In this document: positions 10,151 through 23,749 of the stretch, in pieces
Layout of the letters: the number at the start of each line of letters is the position of its first letter
Numbering within the stretch: position 1 is the stretch's first letter
Assembly: GCA_021904315.1 (NCBI GenBank)
Contig: CM038908.1
Location: 15,210,501-15,274,500, forward strand
Direction of reading: 5' to 3'
From: Sphagnum magellanicum
Lineage: Eukaryota > Streptophyta > Sphagnopsida > Sphagnales > Sphagnaceae
DNA length: 64,000 bases
Made by a program: the position numbers and the translations under genes
The notes under the pieces: model-generated
Told to the model about the DNA's origin: nothing
The model's database searches: none
Seen by the model: the letters and a program-made list of their open reading frames with translations, nothing else

Positions 10151-13100
10151 CTACCATCTAGATGCACTCTGTGACACCCGCAACTTGACATCAAAAGACA
10201 TTTCTACCAAACCAGTGATGCCTGCTGTGATTTTTTGACCTGCTTTTACAGGCCCAACACCTGATGGTGTTCCTGCAATATCGCATACCCATTTGAGTCA
10301 GAGTTTATTGCATAATGGACTTTGTGCCTTTACTAGGTATCACCTCAGAAGCCACAAATGTACATTAGATATCGAGTCCCATAGAATTTTGGAGATTTTT
10401 ACTAAGGCATTTGCACCATGAGATAACTTCCCTTTCCTTCTGAAAGTAATTTGTACAAAAGAAATCTGGTGAGAATATAGACCTGTGAGTATAACATCCC
10501 CTTCATTAAGAGTCATGATGCTGCTGATGTAACTGATAAGCACGGGGATACTGAAAATCATGTCCTTTGTACTTCCCTTCTGCCGTAACTTCCCATCCAC
10601 CTGTCAATCAAGTTGTGTACTAAATTGTTGAGCTGAACACAATTGGAACAAACCAATATCAACCAACCTTCTCTGTATAACCTCAATCATACCTCTTATC
10701 CTTCTCAAGGTTGATCCCAACAGAGACCACAAAATGAACTTCATAATATACTTCCTACCTTCAAATATTTTCCTGTGCCCGAACAAACCAAAGACTACTA
10801 TCTCCCAGTGAACTGCAACTTACATTCTCAATTCAGGGTAGATTGAGTATCATGAACTGTTTCTTAATACCCTGAGTTCATGAATGCCCACTATAGCACA
10901 GACTTGAGCCTGGGAAGAAAGAAGATGTTGAGTTCACCTCAAGCCATAACTCCAGATCATCACAGGATGGTACTTTTGTCTTAGGAATCTGACACAGAAA
11001 CCAAACTCAGTTAGTTCCTTATGCTGCAACAAATGTGATGTGGAACATTGAAAAATGCACAAGAGTAAAAGACAAAAAGACTTCAATTTATCACTAAAGT
11101 CTGCAGAAGTGTATGACACCAAATAAAAAGCAAGCATTTGGGGATACCATTATTCAAGCAAATTTCTGAACTTTCTACCTATGAGAAAGAAGCACCAAGA
11201 ATAGAAGCTCAAAAGCACTTAGAAAACCCACAGAAAACGACAAATGCAGCAGAAAAATAGCAACAAAGACACAGAAGCATTAAGAACTCTGCAGCATTAC
11301 TTGCATATGCATGAGACAGTGACCACTACAATGGAAATGTAAATGGAAGTAGATATAACACATGCTGAGGTAGTATGAGCAGAGAGATGGTCGATTAGAA
11401 GGAAAGGGGCATACATACAAAGTTACCAATCGGTGTGAAGGTGTCATATCCTTTAGCCAGTGTCCATGGAAGCCCCTTTTGCTGCAGAAATACATGGGAA
11501 CCAACCAACCAAACATTCATCTCCATGACAATAAACAGATTATGAACTCTATTAAGTTACACTCCCAGATAAGACAACCAACTTGTAGGTGCATAGAAGT
11601 TCCCCCTTGATCAATGAACATAGGTGCATGGATTCAGAGCAGTTTCCTTGCCACAAGGTAGCAAAGATGAAGTTTACTCTTGAGCATGGGAAATCATGAA
11701 ATGACATGTATTAATATAACATGCCTTCCTCACAAGTTCTCTTTTTCTTTGTCTACCTTGGCAACAGCTTGAAGCTCCCTTGCTGTCATGTCAAGTGCCA
11801 AAGCGTATCCTGTCAACCAACAACACCATCAGAGCCTTGTCACATAAATCTATGGAAACGATAATTTGCAGTGACCTCTATTTAATTCAGAGATTCACAT
11901 CAATGAAACTGGAATTGTTGAACTGCCTGAATTCTGAAGCAGATGTATCAACAAACCCTAATGGCCCCTTCTTGCAATCTACATTGGGATGCTTAGTTGG
12001 GCATGCCTCTGACCTCAGTCCTAAGCATAATCTATTCCGCATCCCCTGAGCTGTTTCTGAACTGATGCCTCCTCAGTATAAACATCTTCTGCCTGCAACT
12101 CTACCGAGACAATTATCTTGTCTAAGCCCAATACTTAAGTTGAAGCCCTTCACACATTACTTGGAATTTCCAACCAACAGAACAAGCATTTCATCAGCTC
12201 ATAATCATCCTAGGTGGCCACACATGAGAGTAGGTTGGATTGGGCTCTCCTACTGGTTTGATTCCAACACCAAAACACATGCAAACAGATGATGGATGGA
12301 TTTGACAGAGTGGAAAGAGCGAGAGTAAAGGGTGTACCTGAAATGTGGTCCATTGCTGCATGCTGAGGTATGTCCCGACCCTTCTTCCCAATCACAACCC
12401 CAAGCTCTACTTCATGGTCAAGGGCTGTACAAGGGTGTGGAATCTCTATTGCCATTCCCTCCCTTATGTATGAGGAAGTGGGCTTCAAAAAAAGCAGTGG
12501 TTCCTGAATACTCCCACAAGTCACCATATCATGCATTAGATTTGAAACTTCAGTCAAACCAAATTACAAGTTCATATTTCGCAGCTCAGAAAATGAAAAA
12601 TGGCAATGCACCATGAAACCCAGTTTTCTGAATTCTTCGGCAGCCATAAATCAAGGTGCACTAACAATCACAGTAAGAAGAAAGAAACTACTCAGAGGCT
12701 GGAAAATCATCCTACAATTTCTGGCAAGCACCCAATAGTCCTGGGATTCTCCAAAATCACTTGCTACCCTAAAAACAACATAAAAATTAAGCATGGTTTT
12801 GGATGATCAGCAAATGTAGCAGGGGGATATGGGAAGTATGCATAGTCATGGAACACAAAGAAGAATGATGCCCAAAAGCTCAAACTCATTCAAAATTGCT
12901 TTGCAGACCCAACTGTGCTGGAATCATCATCCAATTGTTTGCTATACCCCCCACCCCGCCCCAAAAAAAACAAACAAACAACATCAAATGCAAGTGTACA
13001 CACACACCCACAGCATCTTCCAAGGTGGGATTCATCAACAAATGGGAGCCAGGAGATGGGGAGGTATATAGTACATGTAGCATACCGAAGGGAGAGCATT

Positions 13101-13193
13101 GCCAAGCTCTTTGGCATGCGCTGCATAGTTCCGCCCCACGCCCACAATCTTGGTACCCATTTGCACCAACTTGTTGCCCAAATAAGCTGCCAT
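10151..13193 (-). CDS. FAHD1-family hydrolase (acylpyruvase/oxaloacetate decarboxylase type)
   Basis: Seven minus-strand exons, in coding order: 13086-13193, 12338-12503, 11757-11809, 11419-11481, 10938-10988, 10483-10600 and 10151-10272. They sum to 681 bp and 226 residues with every phase closed, near the usual FAHD1 length of about 220. Family landmarks follow in order: [104 protein letters not shown] and GTPSGVGPV. The divalent-metal ligands are expected at E67, E69 (in EVE) and D98 (in LDMT); their spacing matches human FAHD1 (E71, E73, D102). FAHD1 proteins cleave acylpyruvates and decarboxylate oxaloacetate, usually in mitochondria. I see no clear presequence, so the compartment is uncertain. 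The start is [10 protein letters not shown] at 13193, beside the first conserved block. Donor GTATGT after TTT in exon 4 was preferred over an upstream GTAACT because only it keeps phase. Confidence 0.93.
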
Positions 13194-14241
13194 TTCCCTT
13201 TGGATTTGTGCCTCCACATACATCAACAACGATGATCTCTCATCAAGAAATGCCTCACGCTATTGTTTCCAGAGAAAGCATGAGCGACATGCTTCCTCAA
13301 AGCCCAAGTAAGTCCTCAAAGCCTCCGAACAGAAGATGACCTAAAAATGGGCAGAATAGGGTTGTGTGTAGGCCCGAAATTTTATTTAATTTTTGTATAT
13401 AGGCCAATGGGATTGCTGGATTTGGTGGTCTGAATTTGTTTTCTTAGTTATCTTGAGTGAACCGAATTTGCCAAGGTACTATGGTATTTATGCATTCTAG
13501 TAGGATCATTTGATTGCTTAAACTAGCAAATCGATTGCCAATTTTATTAAGTGGGTTTTTGTTCCTTCAATTTTTATCACCTTATTGCACTCACCTCTTT
13601 AGAAATTTTAAAAAAAAATAAACACATAGGTTTGCACTTGGATTTTACAATACATTATTTAGTTTAGAAGCTCCAAAATTGTTTGATTTAAGGTGAGCTT
13701 TTTTCTACTTTACTTTCATTTTTTAAAGTGTTTTCTTATCTTCCTAGGTGATTGTTGTTCCTTTGCAACCCCCTTTTTGGTTATTTGCAATTGATCGCCC
13801 CTAAAGTTCATTAGATTTTTGAATTTGTGTTTTGCATCTTAGTTTCCTATTTTCTCCTAGGTTTAAACTTTCATTCTTTGCATAGATTTTTTTTCTAATG
13901 AAGTAAGTTTGTTGAATTAAAAAAAGCACCTATAAACTTAGGATTTAAAACATCCCACTATTAATTTGTTATTTTCATTTCATACAATAGATCCTTCATT
14001 TGTAATTCATAACCAATCATCGTGGTTACATGCGGATTGTTTCATGCCCATGAACACCTTCAACCCACATCATGAAACACAATATTCAAAGTCAAGAATA
14101 TGAAATGTGCAAGAAAAAGTTGAAATACAACTTTATTTTGATGATGCATGAAACATAAACATGAAATGAAAGAAACAAAGTTATAGTGCAAGTCGTATTT
14201 CAAACTAACGTTGAATAAATTGAATGTAATGAAAGGAACTA

Positions 14242-14280
<39 letters not shown>

Positions 14281-17200
14281 ATTTAAGGACTTAGTTCTAA
14301 AAAACTTCCATATGGCCCATTGTCTAAAAATATTTCTTGACCATCTTTTTAACTACACATTATGGATGAAAAATTCACACTAATGGATGAACTTTTTTGT
14401 TTTGTGGATGAAATTGAATAATGATGGATGAATTTCATTCAATGGATGGAAATTGAACAATGAAAAGGTGAAATTATGACTAAGAGGTACCACAAAGAAT
14501 ATCACACTTTCATTTTACTAGATCCATCAAACTTTAAAAGAATGTAAGAATTTATTTTTTAATTCATTACATTAACTAAGTTGCATAGAGTTTGAAACTT
14601 TTATGAAATAAAAAATATTTTGAATTTTGATGTTCTTACTCATTTCCTAACCAAATTTTTTTAGGAAAGTAATGTTGGTCATTCTTGTGAATTTTTTGGT
14701 TATGAACATTTTTAAAACATATTTTAAGGGTTGTGTGTGTGTGTGTATTTAAAGTACTTTAAAGGTTTTTTTTAATTAAGTAATTGAATAAATATAATTT
14801 AGTTATGAATTTTCAATTTTTAAATTCATGATTCCCAAAAAGCCCACAAAAATTAGGAATACAAATTTGTAATGAATCCTAAACCTATTTTTATTCTAAT
14901 GAAAACTTAAAGTCACATACTTTGACATGCAATGGATAAACACAATAAATATATATTATTATTAAAATCATTTTTTAAAAGGCCCACAAATATTATTTGA
15001 CCAATTTTAGTTCTTTAACCATTGTTTGAGGAAGTTCATCATGATACCACCCACTCGTATTTTCACCCATGATAAATTTTACTCATCATTGATGGAAGAT
15101 GAATGTTCATGGATGAACTTCATCCATGATTATGTTCACAATGATGATGTTGGTGATGATGTTAACAATGGGGGGCAAATAGAATAATAAAAGCCACACC
15201 TACCACTTTGGGTGATTGTTTATTTTGAAAAAAATTTGGGGTATTTTCATCTTTAAGTTGAAAAAAATCATTGAAAATGTTTTATCATTGAAAAAGATTT
15301 TGCTATTATATTGTTATGTAAAAATATGTTTACAAAATTTTCCCAAAAATAAAAGTCCTTACAATGATTTAAAACATTCATTATAATATTTTATGAGTAT
15401 TTTTTTCATCATTAAATTCATTCCAAATCATATCACACATTTCCATAATATACGGGCAATATATTCATGTAAACAAATTAACCAAGTTCATACAAATTCA
15501 AAGCTTTTGAACATGGAAAGAAAATGTTAGGAGGTTTGGTAACGTGCCTATACATAATGATTGTATTATCTTTATAATGTGATACCCAAGGTAGCCTTTA
15601 AACAATGTTGCAAGGTTTGGGAATGTAATTTTATTGATAGTTTTGGGACCACTAGATCAAGTTGAAGTCCCTTTTAGAATAAATGTGTTTTGAAATTTAG
15701 AATTGTTATGAGTGGTCTACTCTAAAAATTGCCCTTATTGTTCTACTAACATATGTGAATGGTATCTACTTTTTCTACTAACAAGAAGAAGCAAATGAAG
15801 AATCATGGTCTACATGAATTTCACTTGGTAAAAAATATAAGTCTCATAGAATATTTGGACCATCTTATTCCACTTTTTCTTGCATGACATGCCTACTTTT
15901 TCCAATTGCAATTATGCCAAAATCTATGTTGACCAACTATTTGATATGTCTTTAAAGTATTATATGAAAAAAAAGAATGGCATTAATTGAAACAACTATG
16001 TTCAAGGTGCACAAAATTCTTAATATGAATATGGTACATGAATCAATAGAGGAAACTATTAATCAAACAATATTGCCATGGATTCATTATAAAGTTTCAA
16101 GAGATAGCATTCGAAATCCAAGCTTGTAGTTAATCATCAATCTTGTGCAAACAAATCCAAGAATTTGAATCCTTCAAGAGGCCATGCCAACAATTGAATT
16201 ACACATGGTATTGTTCGTTAGTGTAGAAATCATTCTCATTTCAACAACAATGAAAAATACTAATTCATTCAGCATTATACCTAATCATTTTAAGATTCAA
16301 TTTGAATGGCAACTTCCATTATCCCAAAATTTTCTCAATTGTGTTTCATATTTCAATTCTAACATCAAATTTTAATTCAATTGGCTTTTGCACACATGTA
16401 GATATATATGACCATGGATTGACCCATCCCTTCACCATAAAACACCTTGCCCATAGCTTGCATCCAAGCTTTCAAATCATGAGCACGAGTTGTGTAACAT
16501 GCAATAGATTATGAGGTCAAGTTTGTGTTGGGTTGTCTAAATGAATGGTGGTTACGGGAATTGCTTAAGTTGGAAGGAGTGATACAATTTCCATGATGCA
16601 CAAAAGCAAAGAATTGGGCATTACCACTACTTTCATCAAGTTGTGGACCACCTAAACTAAGGACCACAATGTGAAAATAGTGATGAAAATGGTTTCCATA
16701 AGGTGGATAGGTACATAAGGACTATAGTGTGGCCTAATGATATCATCAATTGCACATTGGATGGTAATTAGAGGGTGGTTAGGTGAAAATTCCTATCATT
16801 TCACATATGATCATTTCAAGAATCATAAGATCTAATGCCACACTTGGGGTGATTGACCCTACTACCTCATTTGAAAACAACAACTATGTTTCCTTGAAAT
16901 ATAATAACAAGAATTGCAACGTAATTGTCCCTTGTTGAAAGCAATTCGTCTCATTGTCCCCCTATGCATCTCCCAATCCACAAAAATGGTTACGCAAATC
17001 ACCACCTCAACAAAAATTCTCGAGCCTAATTGCACCATGTAAATGAAATTTTGACAAAGTGGAATCATCTCAATGCCTGCCAAAACACAAATTCAGCCTA
17101 TTGGCATTCCTTCATGATTTTGTATTATATCCACCAATAGGTAAATGTTAATGACTTCACATGAAAAACATACACCATAGAAAAAATAAATTGTACCACA

Positions 17201-18654
17201 TCCCCACATCGTCATCAAGTTGGGAATATCTCCAATTTTCAAAGTACACAATTTGTACATGATGAATTAGGGTTGGTATTTTCAATTGACTTGAATGTGG
17301 GTCTAGGGATAATTACACTAACTTCTCCTCCACTAATTAGGAATTCATTGATGATGCATTTAGGGGTAATGACTTCAATTCTGAATTGCATGATAATTGG
17401 CCAAAAGAGTTTTAAGAACATGATGACTCATGTGACTTTAATTTCATGGAGGAATCAACAATGTATATTAGTGAAGACTTGGTGCATGGCAAGGGCTTCA
17501 AATTTCTAGTTTTGGACTTGAATTCATTCCCAAGCTTGATATATAATCATATCTTCCTTGTAGGAGAGGTAGTCAAAGATGAAAAGGTAATTAGGGAATG
17601 GGAGGTTTGGGTGTACTCATAATAAAAGGAGCCAAAACAATTGTTGAATGCAATGAAAAAATATATCTTCACTCTTTTGAAAACCATCATCAATTGTATT
17701 CAATGAATTTTTTTTTTTTTTTGTAATTATGTTTGTTTACTCATGAAGTTGAGATCCCATGAATTTGGAATAATTTCATTATGTTGAAAGAGTCCTTTTA
17801 CATACAAAAAATACTTGTCGAATAATATTTTTCAACACACATTAAAATTTGGATGTGCTTTTTGTTACTCAAACCTTTATCAAATGTTTTCAAATTTGTA
17901 GTAGGGTTTAACATACTTCATAAAAAGGGCCAATGTGTTCAACCATTCAAAAGTCCTTTTGAATTTTGTGTGGTGGTTCTATATTGAATTATACTATTCA
18001 TATGTGCTTAATGATTAATATAATTCAAAATTTGTGATCATGGTTAAAAGTAAAGTTATAAGTTTGATTGTAATATAAAACTCAATGCAAAACGTTCATA
18101 TGTTTATTATAATATGGGTCATATATGGTTTCAATATTGATATATAATCTAAAAAACTACATGCAAAGCTATTAAATTGGGTATTTAAAATCAAAACACA
18201 TAAATTGTGTGTCAAATGTAATCCTTATAAAATATTTAGTTCCTAATCCAACTTGTTCATTTTATTATGACTAAACTTGTTTGTGCAGTTGTAGTTCACA
18301 TAGAGGTAAAAGTCAAACTTCAAGTGTTGGAATATGGATTACATGGCATGGAAAAGGTTGTGGTGTGGATTGGGCCACAATTGAAGCACAATCATTACTA
18401 ATGGTTTTGCATATATCAGTAATAGAAAAACATGGTTTTTCAAGTTGTTCAAGTTTATTAATGGGCTTTTTTTTATTGGTGAAATGTGCATTTTGATTAA
18501 AGGTCCATCATATGAATGGTCGTCATAGTTTTTAACTAATCAATTTGATTAATGATGACCCATTTGATTACGTGTCAAATTGGACATTTAGTCAAGTTGA
18601 ACAAACAAAAATGACATTCTACCTATGTACATAATACCATCAAAGTAATGGACT
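13194..18654. other. AT-rich intergenic DNA, no gene recognised
   Basis: The first 300 bp are the 5' flank of the FAHD1-like gene. Beyond it the DNA is AT-rich, with many short degenerate frames. ATGGATGAA/TTCATCCAT words recur at 14,360-14,450 and 15,085-15,140. The segment 15,500-17,600 is slightly less AT-rich and might be decayed transposon coding sequence, but I could not identify a domain in it. Confidence 0.45.
14244..14278. repeat. (TA)n microsatellite
   Basis: Perfect TA dinucleotide run of about 35 bp. Confidence 0.98.
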
Positions 18655-19745
18655 TAAATACCTACTAGGTACCTATAAATATGTATTATTTAATACCTAA
18701 GTAACTAGTTAGCTACCTAATAAATAGGTAGTTAACTACTTAATAGGTAGTAGGTACCTACCAATGTTGTACTGGTATATAGGTCATACCATGGTATGTA
18801 ATAATGGTAAGAGTATGGATATGTCATATTTGTATAACATGGTATGATCCCACCCACATACTTAGAATTTATCCATGTTGTTCCAAATAAGTCAGTTGAA
18901 CTTACCATGGTTGCTACCTTATCTAAATGGTTGTTCATTTTGCAAAATCATAATTCTTACTAGTATTCCCATTCTTGGGATTTCGTTGTCCTTGGTAAGA
19001 GGAAAAATCTTCGTAGTGATACTTCACATCACATTTCAATTTAGTGGAAGTAGTGCAAGTAGTAGGAATAATTTGGAGCTAATTGTTTTTCTAGTTCTTG
19101 AATTTTCAAGTACATTGTTGCTTTGCATTTCAAATATGTGTTTTTTTTAAAAAATAAATTGCAATTTGTTATTTTCATTATGTCATTTTGTAGTAATATG
19201 CAACTCAAATTTTAACATACTAATATTCATATTCCCATGGTAACAAATATCCAAATGGATTGATATTCATACCATTTAAGATTATGAAAAGTAAAAAAAT
19301 ATTCATACAAAATTGGAAAACAAAAGAAAAAACCCAAACATATTAAGAATCACATGGTAACTAGTTTTCAAATTTTTAAAATACCCAAACTAGCAAAGTA
19401 AGTCAAGATGGACTTACTAGTACAACATTGGTACCTATTTACCTATTATTTAAGCATTAGGTAGTAGGTAGGTAACACCCTAACTAGGTTATAGGCACCT
19501 AGGTACCATAGTAGGTTAAGTTGTTAGGTAGTCGGATGGCCAATACACCTCTTATTTATTATTTTACATATTTAATTATCTTTTAAACTATAATATATAA
19601 TTACATAAGTTTACAATATACAATGTTCATGTTTTAAAGGGCTTTGATAAGTATGTTAGGTTGGGTAGTTAAGCTAAGTAGGTTCGGTTGGGTAGCTTGG
19701 TAGTGTAAGTTAAATTGGGTAACTAGGCTACCACAAGTACCTACC
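18655..19745. repeat. TACCTA/TAGGTA-rich repeat with inverted flanking blocks
   Basis: Two blocks rich in TACCTA and TAGGTA words, about 18,655-18,785 and 19,395-19,745, flank a 600-bp centre. ACCAATGTTGTACT(G/A)GTA occurs forward at about 18,760 and inverted at about 19,420, so the blocks are partly inverted copies. The second block continues as GGTTGGGTAG-type degenerate repeats. The same TACCTA composition appears inside the CACTA-like element at 53.8-54.1 kb, so the two may be related. No transposase is visible. Confidence 0.6.
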
Positions 19746-20438
19746 TATTCATTGTAATTTTATTTTTGAAAATAAAAATCTAAAAATAATTTAAATTTGA
19801 CCAATCAAATTATCCATTGCCTTGCAAATCAAAATGACCACTTAATCATAACAGACATGTTAAAATTGACTTGTCCAAAATGACGAAAGATTTTTCTTTC
19901 GACTATCTAAATGGGGCTTTTTGTACTAAAATTTCTAATCAAAGAAACTTGTTTTTTGACTAGTGTGTCAAATGGGCCCTTATGAAACCATTGAATCCTA
20001 CTTCAATTGTGGATAGATATCAAAACAAAAATTGATTTCAAGATCATGTTGCCTTCAATCTATCATTTGTACCATTTTTATGGCCCAACACCATCCCTTG
20101 TTCACAACTACATTAGAATTCCAAGTTTGATGCATTTGTTCAACATTTTTTACCCATGGAATACCTTCAAGTGCATACATTCAAAAACTTTTGCATATGT
20201 GAATGAGATGATGTTATTATATGGGACTATTGATAATAAAGTGATTCCAACTTACATGTAAGTTGAATGCATTTGCACATATTAGAGTTTTCGGAATTGA
20301 AAAAAAATTTGGGTCTAAATTTGTATATGGGTTTCAAGAGACAACCAAATAATTTAATTTAATTGGCCAAATCCAAATTATTTAATTATTATTTTATAAT
20401 AACATTAGTGCTGTTTCACAACAAGTTTGAAAATATCA
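19746..20438. other. AT-rich intergenic DNA
   Basis: No gene or clear repeat. Phrases such as GTGTCAAATGGGCC at 19,965-19,978 weakly echo CCCATTTGAT...GTGTCAAATTGG at 18,569-18,593, which could mark old outer ends of the preceding repeat. The match is too weak to call. Confidence 0.4.
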
Positions 20439-20701
20439 ACTTTTTGGGTCATGTTTTGATAATAATAATCATGCAACATTTGTTTTTTCATAGGTTTGTA
20501 CTATTTATACATGAATGCCATGTGTTTAAAATGATGATGAAACATTTATAAATTGGATGAAAGATTTTAATGTGGATGAAAATCCTTCATCCTACTTATA
20601 TGTGTTTCATACATGTTTTAAACACATGGCATTCATGTCTCAACAATACAAACCTATGAAAAATAAAATTGTTTGACTACCATTACCACCCAAAAAGGTT
20701 G
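20439..20701. repeat. Small inverted-repeat (MITE-like) element
   Basis: Arms of about 105-115 bp, 20,439-20,553 and 20,598-20,701, pair head to head. The best part is ACATGAATGCCATGTGTTTA at 20,509 with its exact complement ending at about 20,637. Pairing continues outward through CATAGGTTTGTA and CTTTTTGGG. The loop contains TGGATGAAA words. Size and structure fit a non-autonomous foldback element or MITE; I saw no target duplication. Confidence 0.8.
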
Positions 20702-23700
20702 CAATAATAGTAACGTGTTTACATTTGATAAAAAGTCAAACAATTTTTGGTGTCAAGAAGGAAGACATGTTACAAACCGATAAAATTTACAAGGGTAGGT
20801 GGTTATTGGAAGAAATTTGTGAATGGAGCATGGAGGTATGGCATCATGAATAGGAAATTACAATTGATGAGATGATGGTAATGTATAAAAGTCACTATTG
20901 TAGCATACAATAATATATGGACCTTCTAAACCTATCAAATAGGTTCTGATGGTGATACGGTGCTTGGTAAATTATAATTCCAAATTTTGTTAGAATGTTT
21001 TTCTAACATGTACCACATATTAAGTCCTTATAATACATCTTGATATGGAATAATATTGAAAAGTGCATTTGAATATTCATGCACATTCAAACTAATCATA
21101 GTCCATGATTCCACTTCAAAAGTTCATTACTATATGTTTAATGTATATTTATTGAATTTCATTATTATGCACATTTTTTTATTCAAGTTGGCAATCTTAA
21201 TCCATTATATATATATATATATGATTTTACCATACATTTGTGGTATTTGAATAAAGTGCATTTTATAAAAAGTTCATTGTAACACAAAAAGTGAACCACT
21301 TTATTTTTTAACTAATTTTTAATGGAATGACAAAAAAATTGTTTTCATGTTATCCATGTCTAATTTATCCCATGTGGCTAGCAAAGCATTGGTCACATGT
21401 TTTAGGGAGGTCAATGGGCATAGGATTATCACCGACTTTTCCACTTCATTTATAATGCATAAAATACATGCACAAAGCTAAAATTCTAAATCAACTTTGC
21501 CTATCATGTATCCATGTCAGGTGCACACTCACAAGTGGTGGCATTGATTTTTAAAAATTTTCATTGGAAGCCACATTGACCAACATGTTGATATTAATGC
21601 ACACCACCACATCCAATAAACTTGACCCCAATAAGACTTTCTCTCACCTTGATTTCCAATTCTAGATGGTCGAGCTTCTAACAAATGCATCAATGGTGGA
21701 CCATAGGGTGACATATATTGTCAACCCTCACCATCCCCAAGTACACAACCGTGTTCATTATTCCATGCTTGGTGTTTGTCACAAGTCAACACGGAACAAA
21801 TGGATCAAGACCATGTGCGTGAATGTGAAGGATATTTTTTGTGCTCTAAACACTATTTTGAAAAGGCTCATTTCAAGGTCACACAATGATGAATTTTTAT
21901 GTGCCTTATGACAATAAACAATCATTTTTATGAACTTGTCAATACTATATAGTGTAGATTACATTTTTTAGAAACTACAAAAAGTGTAAAATGCAATTTT
22001 AAAAATTAAGACAAGACAATATAGGTTCCCCTTTTGGAGATTGGCCCCCCAAGTTTCAATACAATGGTCATGGCTAATGTAGTTGTTTAGGTTGGGCAAA
22101 CCTCTAGTTCATAAAAAATTCACATCTATGTTTCATTTGAACTCAATTCTTTAAAAAATATTTGCACATGCATTATTTATTTCCATCTTGTCAAATTTTC
22201 TTATAATTGGTTTCTAAACATGCTTTTTTCAAATTCTGTGAAGCCAACATTATAATTTGGTTCAATTATGACATGATGTCTATTCGAATTAAGTCTAGGC
22301 CAATTGTTATTTTTGTTGATTTTCAAAGTTGCATAATGCATGTCTTTATAGATCCCTTGAACATGGATGCAAGTCTAAAAAAATAATGGTACTTCAACTT
22401 GACATCGTCAACTTCAATTGACACATGGTCAATATGGTCAAAAGGTTAACATTTGGTTCATCAACTATTATAATGTCCACACCGACATGGTAGAATGATA
22501 TGCCCTTACTACCAAATAAAGTAAAGGGATGAGTTTCATATCATTAGAAACCTATAATTCAACATATTTTTTAATTCTCTAATTGGTAGGTAATATGTTT
22601 CTATGTCCAAGAGGGTGAAAATAATGGTAAAAATCATGTTTTCTAACTGAGGAATTAAGGGGTTAAGAAACTTAGTGCACTTATTAATTATTATTAAATT
22701 TTAAAATATTTAGGTTGGGATTGTAAAACCTTTTTTTCTATAATTCATTATTTTGGCAAGATATGTTGATTATTAATCATGGGTATGATATAACATAGAA
22801 ACAATATGTTTATTAGAAAGCTAAGTTATTTATAATTTGAAATGAAGTTTTGTCTGAGTTTGGACTAGATCACCATTATTTCCTTTGTTTACAACTAGAA
22901 AAAATACATATTTTCTTCAAGAAACTTCATGTAGGAATCACATGAAAACAATTATTGTCAATGTAACATTGAAAAAGATGTTAAACAATGGGTACTAATG
23001 GCCAGTTTTGAAATACATAAATGTTGATTTTTGCAAAACATGTGTTCAATGTTAACTAACTAGAAATTCAACCACATAAAGTTGGGTTAAATTAGTCACT
23101 ATACTTTAGCATAATAATTGTTTATGAAGTAGGGCTTAGATTTCATGGTACCCATTAAATATGCACAACAATATTCCAACATGGAAAACCCATCCTTGGG
23201 TGGTACTGCTGGGAACCACCTCAAGGAATTCCCTAACAAACTAAAAGTGGCCAAATCATTTTTTTGGACTTGTTTTTTGAAATGTTTTCACAACTATAAT
23301 TTTTTTTTTCCCATGTTTATCCATTGCATGCCTTAATATATGGCTTGAAGTATATTTTGGAAGTAAAAAGTGGAAATTGTTAAAATTTTATATTCCTAAT
23401 AGAAATGTCCCCCTTAAGGAATTAACATCCTTAATTTTGGAATTTCATAATTAAATTATACTTACTCAATTAATTTCCCAATAAAAATAAAAAATAGAAT
23501 GACTTCAAAATTTTCTTTTAAAAAAAATCCTCAAATCATGTTCCAAATTTGTGTTTATGACTAAAAAATTCAAGGAAAAGAACCAACATTACATTCCTAA
23601 ATTTTTTTCTAAATGCAATGATTAGGAACATCAAAATATACAATACTCTTGACATTATTGAAATTTCAAAATCTATGAAACCTAATAAATGTACTCATTA

Positions 23701-23749
23701 AAAAAAAATGAAAATATTTACTTAAATGTTTCCTATACATTTTAAAAGT
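20702..23749. other. AT-rich intergenic DNA, no gene recognised
   Basis: No supported coding region. Frames at 21,529-21,911 on both strands are open by chance or are old transposon remnants; I recognise no motif. A short (TA)n lies near 21,205-21,222. Confidence 0.4.

Noticed and set aside
12829-13339. Overlapping plus-strand frames opposite FAHD1-like exon 1
   Set aside because: Shadows of the minus-strand gene and its intron; no domain.
21529-21911. Frames on both strands as part of the methyltransferase-bearing element family
   Set aside because: A few residues looked similar (a PCQ-like phrase on the plus strand), but the neighbouring motifs do not follow in order.
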